From positions 236,276-300,275 of the forward strand of contig JAIQFB010000010.1 in assembly GCA_020073485.1 (NCBI GenBank): DNA of 64,000 bases, given 5' to 3'. Source of the stretch: Terriglobia bacterium. Its GTDB lineage: Bacteria > Acidobacteriota > Terriglobia > Acidiferrales > UBA7541. Of the stretch, positions 1 to 7,823 are shown in pieces (within the stretch, counting starts at the first letter, position 1; every line of letters begins with the position of its first letter). The position numbers and the translations under genes were made by a program. Below the pieces are notes generated by a model, which saw only the letters and a list, made by a program, of their open reading frames with translations, ran no database searches and had not been told where the DNA came from.

Positions 1-1
1 G

Positions 2-778
2 TACCTTGACGCACCCGTCGCCAACAGCTCGAAAGAGCTTCGTGGGACGACTGCCCGATTTGAGGATGAGCCCATGGTGGATTTGATCCACGCCGTGCAG
101 ATGGAAGCGGGCCACGCGGACGTATCGCTGGCGGGCATGCTCTACACCGGCTCGCGGTTGCCCCAGGGCCGCGTGTCGGTTCGCCAGGTCACTTCGCTCT
201 ATGTCTATGAAAATTATTTGTACACCGTGGAAATGACCGGAGCGCGGTTTCGCGCTGCGCTCGAACATGCGGCCAGTTTGTATCCGGCGTGGCCTTTCCC
301 GGACAGGCAACCGGTTCGTCTGCCGGACCTCAACGTCGATTCGGCCGCTGGGGTCGACTACACGATCGATTTGCGGCTGCCCGCCGGACACCGGATCACG
401 AAACTCGATTACAAGGGCAAGCCGCTCGCGGACGATCAGAAACTCCGCGTGGCCATGAATAACTATCGCTACTCGGGCGGTGGCGGCTACGATTTCAAAG
501 GTTTGCCGATCGTTTACCGCTCCACCGAGGAAATTCGCGATCTGATCATTGCCCACCTCACCCGCACCGGTGTGGTGCCTGCCATGGCAAATGGAAACTG
601 GCGCATCGAGCCGCAAGAAGCAGTGGAAGCGCTTCGCCGGGCGGCTCTGCAGCAGGAACAACAGGTATTTCATGCGCCGCGTGTCTTCCCCAAATCCCTA
701 TTCGCCATGGTACGAAGTGACCGGGCCGCTATGTTTGCGAGATCAGAACAGTTTTTCGGCGTCTCGGCGGGAAATTGA
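2..778 (+). CDS. 5'-nucleotidase / cyclic phosphodiesterase, C-terminal part (5' truncated)
   Basis: The reading frame is already open at base 2 and continues through ATG 74, so the start lies outside the window. The visible residues carry the signature of the 5'-nucleotidase C-terminal domain: YLDAPVANS, then the VDLIHAVQMEAG/ADVSLAG stretch, and the substrate-loop motif NNYRYSGGGGYDFKG near the end. Family members are secreted or periplasmic enzymes that release phosphate from nucleotides or 2',3'-cyclic nucleotides. The metallophosphoesterase domain that holds the metal ligands would lie upstream and is not visible, so substrate cannot be inferred. The gene ends 158 bp before the arginine decarboxylase and need not be in its operon. 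Confidence 0.85.
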   Translation, partial: YLDAPVANSSKELRGTTARFEDEPMVDLIHAVQMEAGHADVSLAGMLYTGSRLPQGRVSVRQVTSLYVYENYLYTVEMTGARFRAALEHAASLYPAWPFPDRQPVRLPDLNVDSAAGVDYTIDLRLPAGHRITKLDYKGKPLADDQKLRVAMNNYRYSGGGGYDFKGLPIVYRSTEEIRDLIIAHLTRTGVVPAMANGNWRIEPQEAVEALRRAALQQEQQVFHAPRVFPKSLFAMVRSDRAAMFARSEQFFGVSAGN

Positions 779-936
779 TTGACACTGCGGGGTGTTCTTG
801 TTACTTTTTCGCTCGCGCAATTTTTCACGCGAGTTCTTGACTCAGTCTCGGGTGCGGGCTCTACTTTTACGCTGAACGATTCAAGTGAAGCGTGGAGCCC
901 GCCGGAATAAAGGAGCCACCGCTTCTCGGCACCCTC

Positions 937-1494
937 ATGGCTTTCGTCGCGAAAAAGATTTTTCTGACCAAGGGCGTAGGAAAGCATCGGGAGCGGCTTT
1001 CGAGTTTTGAATTGGCGTTGCGCAGCGCGGGAATCGCGGCGTGCAACATCGTGCGTGTCTCCTCCATTTTTCCTCCCAACTGCAAATTGATCTCGCGCAG
1101 CGAAGGACTCAAGCACATCAAGCCGGGCCAGGTGGCCTTCACCGTCATCAGCGAGAATTCCACGCGCGAAGCGCACCGCTTGATCGCCGCGGGCATCGGC
1201 CTCGCACTTCCCGCCGACAAATCCATGTACGGCTACCTCTCCGAGCATCACTCCTTCGGCGAGACCGAGGAAGTCGCGGGCGAATACACCGAAGAGCTTG
1301 CCGCCGAAATGCTGGCCACGACGTTGAATGTGGAATTTGATCCGGATTTGTCCTGGGACGAGAAAAAAGAGGTCTACCGCATTTCCAACAAGATTGTCCG
1401 CACCATGAACATCACGCAGTCCGCCGTCGGCGATAAGCGCGGGCTGTGGACTACGGTTCTTGCCGCCGCCATCATGATTGGCGAAGACGACTAA
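937..1494 (+). CDS. Pyruvoyl-dependent arginine decarboxylase
   Basis: This 185-residue protein has the length and core of PvlArgDC, which makes agmatine and CO2 from arginine. The family motif VSSIFPPNCK lies at residues 41-50. Self-cleavage between the paired serines (S42/S43) would give the beta chain and the pyruvoyl-bearing alpha chain. The C-terminal part contains conserved NSTREAHRLIAAGIGLA and GEYTEE stretches. ATG 937 gives a protein of family length. A GTG at 892 would add 15 residues; neither has an ideal ribosome site. The next recognisable genes on the strand encode the two enzymes that turn agmatine into putrescine, which strongly supports arginine as substrate. Confidence 0.88.
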   Translation: MAFVAKKIFLTKGVGKHRERLSSFELALRSAGIAACNIVRVSSIFPPNCKLISRSEGLKHIKPGQVAFTVISENSTREAHRLIAAGIGLALPADKSMYGYLSEHHSFGETEEVAGEYTEELAAEMLATTLNVEFDPDLSWDEKKEVYRISNKIVRTMNITQSAVGDKRGLWTTVLAAAIMIGEDD

Positions 1495-1541
1495 AGATCC
1501 AACCCTCAAGAGCTACTCTCAAATGGTGTCCTTTCTAAGCG

Positions 1542-1751
1542 ATGAGCAGCTTCTTTCACGTCGCTATTGAGCTTTTGCCGATTGATTTGGGAGTTGGCGT
1601 CGTTGCCTCTCTTATGGCAATAGGAAAGGCACGCCAGTCGAGGCCGGACTTTGATAGAGACGACGCATTCGTTCTGATCAAGATATTTATGGGCGGCGCG
1701 GCCGTGATGTGGGTCCTCTCATCGATATACGTATACTCAGTTAGACATTAG
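1542..1751 (+). CDS. Small two-helix membrane protein (hypothetical)
   Basis: A 69-residue frame sits between the arginine decarboxylase and N-carbamoylputrescine amidohydrolase genes. It has two hydrophobic stretches, about residues 8-28 and 43-66, joined by a charged linker (KARQSRPDFDRDD). No known family is recognised. No clear Shine-Dalgarno sequence precedes ATG 1542, and the base composition is less GC-rich than its neighbours. It could be a small membrane partner of the polyamine module or a chance frame; the hydrophobic pattern favours a real gene only modestly. Confidence 0.4.
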   Translation: MSSFFHVAIELLPIDLGVGVVASLMAIGKARQSRPDFDRDDAFVLIKIFMGGAAVMWVLSSIYVYSVRH

Positions 1752-1858
1752 TTCCAAACTTGTTGGACTCGCCCTCACAAAAAGTATTCTTTCGTTCGTC
1801 ATCCGAATCGACAAATGTCTCCGCGTCAAAATTAAAAAGAAAATGCTATGATTCGTGG

Positions 1859-2737
1859 ATGGCGGAAAAATTCACCATTGGCTTGATCCAGATGAGCTGT
1901 TCGCCCGACCCACGGGAGAATTTCTCAAAGGCGGAAGCGCGCATTCGGGAAGCCGCAAAGCGCGGAGCGCAAATCATCTGCACGCAGGAACTGTTTCGCT
2001 CGCAATATTTCTGCCGCGAGGAAAACGCAGATTTGTTCGAGCTGGCCGAGCCGATTCCCGGCCCGTCCTCGGAAGCGCTGGCGAAACTCTCGCGCGAATT
2101 GAACGTCGCAATCGTGGGCTCGCTGTTTGAGCGCCGCGCGGCCGGGATTTACCACAACACGGCGGTGATCACGGACGCGGGAGGCGCGCCCCTCGGCAAA
2201 TACCGCAAGATGCACATTCCGGACGACCCGCTCTACTACGAAAAATTTTATTTCACGCCGGGCGATCTCGGCTTTCCGAATTTCGATACGCGCTTCGGCC
2301 GCATCGGCGTGCTGGTCTGCTGGGACCAGTGGTATCCGGAGGGCGCGCGCCTGGCGAGCCTGGGCGGTGCGAATATTCTTTTTTATCCCACGGCGATCGG
2401 CTGGCACCCTTCAGAGAAGAAGGAATTCGGTGCTGCGCAGCTCGATGCCTGGCGCACGATTCAACGCGCGCACGCCATCGCCAACGGCGTGTTTGTCGCG
2501 GCGGTCAACCGTGTGGGCTACGAAGGCACTCCCGAAAGCGGCCTGGAGTTCTGGGGACACTCGTTTGTCTGCGATCCTTTTGGACAAGTGCTCGCCGAAG
2601 CGTCCGCCGACAAGGAAGAAATCCTGATCGTCGAGTGCGACCCCAAGCGCGTCGAGGAGACGCGCCGCAACTGGCCGTTCCTGCGCGATCGCCGCATCGA
2701 TGCCTACTCGCCCATCCTCGAGCGGTGGCACGAGTGA
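1859..2737 (+). CDS. aguB: N-carbamoylputrescine amidohydrolase
   Basis: This 292-residue nitrilase-superfamily protein hydrolyses N-carbamoylputrescine to putrescine, ammonia and CO2 in the cytoplasm. The catalytic Glu-Lys-Cys triad is visible: E44 in TQELF, K117 in YRKMHIPDD, and C154 in LVCWDQWYPEGAR. The CWDQWYPE and FYPTAIGWHP signatures are typical of AguB rather than of general nitrilases. The start is ATG 1859 (MAEKFTIGLIQ), which gives the standard N-terminus; an upstream TTG would add 33 unrelated residues. The stop overlaps the first codon of aguA (GTGA), showing translational coupling within one operon. Confidence 0.95.
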   Translation: MAEKFTIGLIQMSCSPDPRENFSKAEARIREAAKRGAQIICTQELFRSQYFCREENADLFELAEPIPGPSSEALAKLSRELNVAIVGSLFERRAAGIYHNTAVITDAGGAPLGKYRKMHIPDDPLYYEKFYFTPGDLGFPNFDTRFGRIGVLVCWDQWYPEGARLASLGGANILFYPTAIGWHPSEKKEFGAAQLDAWRTIQRAHAIANGVFVAAVNRVGYEGTPESGLEFWGHSFVCDPFGQVLAEASADKEEILIVECDPKRVEETRRNWPFLRDRRIDAYSPILERWHE

Positions 2738-3804
2738 AATCCTCCCACGAAAAATCTTCAGCCTCTTTTAGTCTCGGCTTCCGCATGCCCGCGGAGTGGG
2801 AAACGCACACGGCCACGTGGCTTGCCTGGCCGCATGAAAAGACGGATTGGCCCGGAAAATTCGCGCCGATACCGTGGGTCTATGCAGACATCGTGCGGCA
2901 CCTTTCGCAGGTCGAGCGCGTGCGCATTCTGGTGGAGAGTCCGGCAATCGAGCGCTCGGTCCGGCGCATCCTGAAACAGGCCGGCGCGAATCTTTCCGCC
3001 GTCGATTTTTTCCACGTCCCTACAAATCGCGGATGGATTCGCGATTTCGGACCGATTTTCGTGCGCAATGCCAAGGGCGAAACGGCTGTTACGAACTGGC
3101 ACTTCAACGCCTGGGCAAAATATGACGACTGGAAAAAAGACGACTCAGCAAACGCAAAACTCGCGCCTAAGCTCAAATGGAGGATGTGGTCGCCGGAATA
3201 CAAGAAACGGCGCGTCGTCCTCGAAGGCGGCAGCATCGACGTCAACGGCCTGGGCACCATGCTCACCACCGAGGAATGCCTGCTCAGCCCCATCCAGGCG
3301 CGCAATCCGGGCGTGACGCGGAAAGAGCTGGAAGGAATTTTCCGGGAAAATCTCGGAGTAACAAACGTATTGTGGCTCAAGAACGGCATCACGGGCGATG
3401 ACACGCACGGTCACGTGGACGATCTCGCGCGTTTTGTAAACCCCACAACAGTTGTCACAGTGGTGGAGAACGATCCCTCGGAAACGAATTTCCAGCCCCT
3501 GCAGGAAAATCTCGCCCTGCTGCGCGAGATGAGGGACCAGGACGGCCGCGAGCTGCGCATCGAAACCTTGCCCATGCCCGAGCCCGTCTTTTTCGACGGC
3601 CAACGCCTCCCGGCCAGCTACGCCAATTTTTACATCGCGAATCAGCTCGTCCTGGTCCCCACGTTTAACGACGCGCGCGACGCCGTCGCGCTGTCGAAGA
3701 TCGCAGGTTTGTTCCCCGGCCGCAAAACCGTGGGGATTGCGTGCCTCGATCTGGTTCTCGGCCTGGGCACGATTCACTGCATGACGCAGCAGGAACCGGC
3801 GTAG
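2734..3804 (+). CDS. aguA: Agmatine deiminase
   Basis: This 356-residue member of the peptidylarginine-deiminase fold family converts agmatine to N-carbamoylputrescine. Visible catalytic-site motifs are RDFGPIFV, EGGSIDVNGLG, GDDTHGHVDD and, at the C-terminus, GLGTIHCMTQQ with the nucleophile C349. GTG 2734 overlaps the aguB stop by four bases. ATG 2785 (MPAEWETHTATW) is an alternative start that removes 17 residues and fits the family N-terminus well. With aguB and the pyruvoyl decarboxylase upstream it completes a route from arginine to putrescine without ornithine. Confidence 0.95.
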   Translation: MKSSHEKSSASFSLGFRMPAEWETHTATWLAWPHEKTDWPGKFAPIPWVYADIVRHLSQVERVRILVESPAIERSVRRILKQAGANLSAVDFFHVPTNRGWIRDFGPIFVRNAKGETAVTNWHFNAWAKYDDWKKDDSANAKLAPKLKWRMWSPEYKKRRVVLEGGSIDVNGLGTMLTTEECLLSPIQARNPGVTRKELEGIFRENLGVTNVLWLKNGITGDDTHGHVDDLARFVNPTTVVTVVENDPSETNFQPLQENLALLREMRDQDGRELRIETLPMPEPVFFDGQRLPASYANFYIANQLVLVPTFNDARDAVALSKIAGLFPGRKTVGIACLDLVLGLGTIHCMTQQEPA

Positions 3805-3858
3805 AATACCGGGCGCGGACCCAGCTCGACCGCGCCCGAAACCGTTACAGGAGCTACC

Positions 3859-4134
3859 ATGCACATCATATTTTTTACAGTCCCCCGCACGCTCATTGGA
3901 TGGCTGATCGTCGGACTCATCGCCGGCTGGCTGGCGGGAAAGGTTTCGCGCGGCCGGGGATTCGGCTGCCTGGCAAATATTATCCTGGGATTGATCGGCG
4001 CAATTCTTGGCGGCTGGATTTTCACCAAGCTCGGCATCTTCGGCGGCGGACTGCTCTACAGCATCGCCGCGGCAACGCTGGGCGCCGTGATCCTGGTAGC
4101 CATCGCGCGCCTGTTCGCCGGCGGCGGCGAGTAA
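3859..4134 (+). CDS. GlsB/YeaQ/YmgE family membrane protein
   Basis: This 91-residue protein has the three hydrophobic helices and glycine pattern of the transglycosylase-associated (GlsB/YeaQ/YmgE) family: GWLIVGLIAGWLAGKV, a charged KVSRGRGFGCL loop, then LGLIGAILGGWIF and a third helix. The family comprises small inner-membrane proteins linked to general stress responses; their molecular activity is not established. The start at ATG 3859 follows AGGAG with a short spacer (gttacaggagctacc). It stands alone between aguA and the RNase J gene. Confidence 0.88.
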   Translation: MHIIFFTVPRTLIGWLIVGLIAGWLAGKVSRGRGFGCLANIILGLIGAILGGWIFTKLGIFGGGLLYSIAAATLGAVILVAIARLFAGGGE

Positions 4135-4207
4135 TCGGTCCGGGCAATTCAATCTCCCTCTCATCTATGTGATACGATATTGGGTCTTACTAAGGACGTG
4201 AGCTGCT

Positions 4208-5872
4208 TTGTCTAAACCTTCTCTGTTAGCAATCCCCCTGGGCGGACTGGGCGAGTTCGGCATGAACATGCTGGTGCTTCGCTCAGGCGACGACATGATC
4301 CTGATCGATGCCGGGATGATGTTTCCCGAGGTGGAACTTCTCGGCGTGGACATCGTCATTCCGGACATCACCTATCTCAAGCAGAACCGGCAGCATCTGC
4401 GGGCCATCCTGCTGACCCACGGACACGAGGATCACATCGGCGCGCTGCCTTACATCTTGCGCGATCTGAACGCGCCGATCTACGGCACGCGCTTCACGCT
4501 CGCGCTGGTTCACAAGCGTCTCGAAGAACACGGCCTGCTCGACAAGACCGACCTGCGCGAAGTGATTCCCGGGCGCAAACTGGAGGTAGGCCCGTTCGAG
4601 GTCGAGTTCATCAGCGTCACGCACAGCACGATTGACTGCGTCGCCCTTGCGATCCGCACTCCGGTCGGCATCGTGATTCATACCGGCGATTTCAAGATCG
4701 ACCAGACACCCATCGACGGCCAGCCATTCGATTTCCATGCGTTTGCGCGGTACGGCCACGAAGGCGTCCTGGCGCTATTCAGCGACAGCACGAATGTCGA
4801 GCGCCCGGGCTACACGCCTTCGGAGCGCACAGTTCGCCCGCGCATCGAAGAGCTGACGCGCGCGGCCACGCGCAAGGTAATCATTTCGTGCTTCGCCTCG
4901 TCGATTCCGCGCATCCAGACCATCGTGAATATCGCAGCGGCCACGGGCCGCAAGGTCGCGTTCATCGGCCGCAGCATGGTGGACAACGTCGAAATCGCGC
5001 ACGGCATGAACCGGCTCACGATTCCCGACGGTCTGATCGTACGCTCGCAGGACATCGGTTCGTTTCCTCCCGAAAAACTCGTCGTTCTCGTTGCCGGCAG
5101 CCAGGCCGAGCCCATGTCTTCGCTTTCCCGCGTGGCTGTGGACAATCACCGCCTGCTGACGCTCGACGAGCGCGATACGGTGATCCTCTCGGCGCGCATT
5201 ATTCCCGGAAACGAAAAAGCGATTTTCCGCATGCTGGACCACATGTTCCGCAAGCGCGCCCTGATTTATTATGATAACGACGGCGGCACGATCCATGTTT
5301 CCGGCCACGCCAGCCAGGAAGAGCAAAAGCTGCTGCTGAATCTGGTGCGGCCGCGCTTCTTCATCCCCGTGCACGGCGAATACCGGCAACTTTTCCGCCA
5401 TGCCGCGCTCGCGCATACTGTCGGTTCGGTCTCGGAAGAAATTTTGCTGATCGAGGACGGCCAGACGATCGAATTCACCGAGGATGCCGCGTACCGCCGC
5501 GAGCCGGTGACCGCGGGGCGCATCTGCGTCGATTCCGGATCGCTCGAAGAGATCGAGGAATTCGTCATCCGTGACCGCAAACATCTTTCCGAGGACGGCG
5601 TGGTCGTTCCGATCATCGCCATCGACAAACACACGGGGCAAATCGAATCCACGCCCGAAATCGTGACGCGCGGCTTTTTGCCATCGGACAACGGCATTGA
5701 GTTGCTGGCCGGCGCCCGTGAAGTCATCCTGCGCACGTTCGAGGGGTCCAACGCCGAGGAAAAGACCGACTGGAGCGTTATCAAGGAAAAAATCCGCGTG
5801 GACCTGCGGCGCTATCTCAAGAAGCAGACATCTAAGCGCCCGTTGATTCTTCCCGTCATTCTTGAACTGTGA
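4208..5872 (+). CDS. rnj: Ribonuclease J
   Basis: This 554-residue metallo-beta-lactamase/beta-CASP nuclease matches RNase J in length and domain order. The zinc motif THGHEDHIGALPY lies near residues 71-83, and the beta-CASP motifs include SDSTNVERPGYTPSE and VHGEYRQLFRHAALA with its conserved histidines. RNase J proteins act in 5'-3' and internal cleavage during mRNA decay and rRNA maturation. The start is TTG 4208, preceded by AAGGA about 12 bases upstream; it gives the usual family N-terminus (LLAIPLGGLGEFGMNM). The next gene begins only nine bases after the stop, suggesting one transcript through the GNAT and uppP genes. Confidence 0.95.
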   Translation: MSKPSLLAIPLGGLGEFGMNMLVLRSGDDMILIDAGMMFPEVELLGVDIVIPDITYLKQNRQHLRAILLTHGHEDHIGALPYILRDLNAPIYGTRFTLALVHKRLEEHGLLDKTDLREVIPGRKLEVGPFEVEFISVTHSTIDCVALAIRTPVGIVIHTGDFKIDQTPIDGQPFDFHAFARYGHEGVLALFSDSTNVERPGYTPSERTVRPRIEELTRAATRKVIISCFASSIPRIQTIVNIAAATGRKVAFIGRSMVDNVEIAHGMNRLTIPDGLIVRSQDIGSFPPEKLVVLVAGSQAEPMSSLSRVAVDNHRLLTLDERDTVILSARIIPGNEKAIFRMLDHMFRKRALIYYDNDGGTIHVSGHASQEEQKLLLNLVRPRFFIPVHGEYRQLFRHAALAHTVGSVSEEILLIEDGQTIEFTEDAAYRREPVTAGRICVDSGSLEEIEEFVIRDRKHLSEDGVVVPIIAIDKHTGQIESTPEIVTRGFLPSDNGIELLAGAREVILRTFEGSNAEEKTDWSVIKEKIRVDLRRYLKKQTSKRPLILPVILEL

Positions 5873-5881
5873 GCCTCGAGC

Positions 5882-6355
5882 GTGGAGTCTTCCGCATTTC
5901 GCCTCCGCCCCTACCAGCCGTCCGATTTTGAGACCCTGCTTCGCATCGATCAGGCATGTTTTCCGCGGGGAATCGCTTACGGCCGCCAGGAGATGAAATA
6001 TTATTTGCGGTCCGAAGGGGCGCGCTGCCTGATCGCGGAAGCCGATGGACAGATGGCCGGATTTATTCTCATCGAGCAATCCGCTGAATTCGCCCACATC
6101 ATTACCCTGGACGTTCTCGAGACGTATCGCCGCCGGAGCATCGGCTCCGCCCTGCTTGAGGCCGCCGAGAAAGCCGCCACCCAGCAGGGCGCGCCGCGCA
6201 TGGTTCTGGAAACCGCAACAACCAACAAACCCGCGATTGCGTTATGGAAAAAGCATGGCTATCGTGAAATTGTAACAATCGCGGATTACTATGGCCCCGG
6301 TCTGGACGCCTACGAAATGCACAAAACGCTTCGCCATTCTCCGGAGGGCAATTGA
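5882..6355 (+). CDS. GNAT family N-acetyltransferase (RimI-like)
   Basis: This 157-residue protein has the GNAT fold: an N-terminal RLRPYQPSDFETLLRID strand-helix, the central ITLDVLETYRRRSIGSALL acetyl-CoA loop (a variant of the R/Q-x-x-G-x-G/A motif, here RRRSIGSA), and a C-terminal NKPAIALWKKHGYRE motif typical of RimI-like enzymes. Substrate may be a protein N-terminus or a small amine; it cannot be told from sequence. GTG 5882 is the only start close to the RNase J stop. Its TGA overlaps the TTG start of uppP by four bases, so the genes are translationally coupled. Confidence 0.82.
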   Translation: MESSAFRLRPYQPSDFETLLRIDQACFPRGIAYGRQEMKYYLRSEGARCLIAEADGQMAGFILIEQSAEFAHIITLDVLETYRRRSIGSALLEAAEKAATQQGAPRMVLETATTNKPAIALWKKHGYREIVTIADYYGPGLDAYEMHKTLRHSPEGN

Positions 6356-7245
6356 ACGACTATCTACTATCCTTGATTCTGGGAGTTGTGGAAGGTCTTA
6401 CGGAATTTCTTCCCGTCAGCTCGACCGCGCACCTGCGCATCGCTGAAGCCTTGATGAATATCAGCTTGTCGAGCGGCTATTGGAAAATGTATTCCATCGT
6501 CATTCAGTTGGGCGCCATTGCGTGCCTGCCAATATATTTCCGTGAGCGCATCGCGAAATTCCTCTCCACGTTTCCCCAGGGCGAGCGCGGCGACCGCACG
6601 GTCCTTACTCATCCCCTGAGCCTCACATGCATCGCCTTCGTGGTCACGGCCATTCCCGCATTCTTGCTTACGAAAATCATCGGCAAGCATCTCGAGAGCC
6701 TGGAAATCATGGGCATGGCGCTGCTGGCCGGCGGAATCGCCATGTGGGTGATTGACGCGATGAACGCCAAGGCCGAAGCCGCGGGTCCCGGCTCGCCCAC
6801 CGGCCGAATTCGCGTCTGGCACATGGAGGACATGAGCCTGGGACAAGCCATCTGGATCGGCGCGTGTCAGATTCTATCGGCCGTATTCCCGGGAACTTCG
6901 CGTTCGATGTCCACGATTGGCGCGGGGCAGTTGGCCGGAATGTCGCGCGCTTCGGCGCTGGAATTTTCGTTTTTTCTCTCGATTCCCACGATGGTAGTGG
7001 CCACGTGCTACGACCTGCTGAAATCGCTCGTGGGAAAATCCGAAAATCCCATCGGCGTATCGCAGATCGATGCGCATGGCTGGATCGTCCTGGCCATCGG
7101 TTTCGTGGTCTCGTTCATCGTGGCCTACGGTTCGGTGGCGTGGTTCATGGCCTACGTAAGGAAACGCGGATTCGCGCCATTCGCGATTTATCGGATCATT
7201 GTGGGGATTGCGGTGCTGGCATGGATATCGAAATTGGGCGGCTAG
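6352..7245 (+). CDS. uppP: Undecaprenyl-diphosphatase (UppP/BacA)
   Basis: This 297-residue polytopic protein carries both UppP signature motifs: EGLTEFLPVSSTAHL at residues 14-28 and FPGTSRSMSTIGAG near residue 178. It recycles undecaprenyl pyrophosphate to the monophosphate carrier for peptidoglycan and surface polysaccharide assembly, and overexpression in many bacteria gives bacitracin resistance. About eight membrane segments are visible. The start is TTG 6352, overlapping the GNAT stop. A proline-rich insert near residues 146-150 (GPGSPTG) sits in a predicted loop and is not expected to affect catalysis. Confidence 0.96.
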   Translation: MNDYLLSLILGVVEGLTEFLPVSSTAHLRIAEALMNISLSSGYWKMYSIVIQLGAIACLPIYFRERIAKFLSTFPQGERGDRTVLTHPLSLTCIAFVVTAIPAFLLTKIIGKHLESLEIMGMALLAGGIAMWVIDAMNAKAEAAGPGSPTGRIRVWHMEDMSLGQAIWIGACQILSAVFPGTSRSMSTIGAGQLAGMSRASALEFSFFLSIPTMVVATCYDLLKSLVGKSENPIGVSQIDAHGWIVLAIGFVVSFIVAYGSVAWFMAYVRKRGFAPFAIYRIIVGIAVLAWISKLGG

Positions 7246-7317
7246 TTCACCGAATGTCTTTTCCCTCTGTTTCCCTTTTTTGTCTGAAGTGATTCTCGCC
7301 GAGGAATGTGGACACTC

Positions 7318-7746
7318 TCAACCAAAAAACAATCGGAGTGCTCGCTGAACCAGATTCCCTTCAACTTTCGCCGATAAATCCAGGGGAAGCGAAGGGAGTG
7401 ATTTTAGGAAGGTTCCGGACACATCGCTCAGTACTGCGAAATCGTTGTTGATGCGCACAAGATAAATCTGAAAATCGTCTGGCTGGCAGTTCGAACAGAA
7501 AGGCAAATCCATTAAGTAGCGTTTGCCAAGAATTAGGTAAATGACATCCCAGAGCAATGGCAGGTCCCAAGACGGGTAGCAATGCGGCTCGAACTCCTTG
7601 TGATAAAGATTGCCCCATGCCGGGCTACCGCACACAATGCATACGTCTGGGAGCGAGGCGCCGCGTAGAAGGACCAACCTGCCGGATAGGTCCGTATAAG
7701 CGTTCCCAACAGGACCGACTCGCAGTGCAAACGGGATGTTCCTCAA
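7318..7746 (-). CDS. Hypothetical protein with paired Cys motifs
   Basis: This 142-residue protein is not assigned to a named family. It holds two Cys pairs, CIVCG near residue 36 and CSNC near residue 83, that could form a zinc site, and between them a hydrophobic stretch (LLWDVIYLILGKRYLMDLPF). The order CxxCG, hydrophobic segment, CxxC, then a beta-rich tail recurs in small uncharacterised proteins that begin with a treble-clef-like zinc site. The start is TTG (7744-7746 on the complement). It lies alone between uppP and the convergent-facing metallohydrolase gene. Function is unknown. Confidence 0.6.
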   Translation of the reverse strand: MRNIPFALRVGPVGNAYTDLSGRLVLLRGASLPDVCIVCGSPAWGNLYHKEFEPHCYPSWDLPLLWDVIYLILGKRYLMDLPFCSNCQPDDFQIYLVRINNDFAVLSDVSGTFLKSLPSLPLDLSAKVEGNLVQRALRLFFG

Positions 7747-7823
7747 AAAACGCTACCTCGTAATACGGGCTGCACACCTAATCCGCAGCCAACGCCCAAT
7801 CACCTTTGAGCCATAACTCACCG

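Noticed and set aside
1760..1858. N-terminal extension of aguB from TTG 1760
   Set aside because: The 33 extra residues are unlike any AguB; ATG 1859 gives the family N-terminus.
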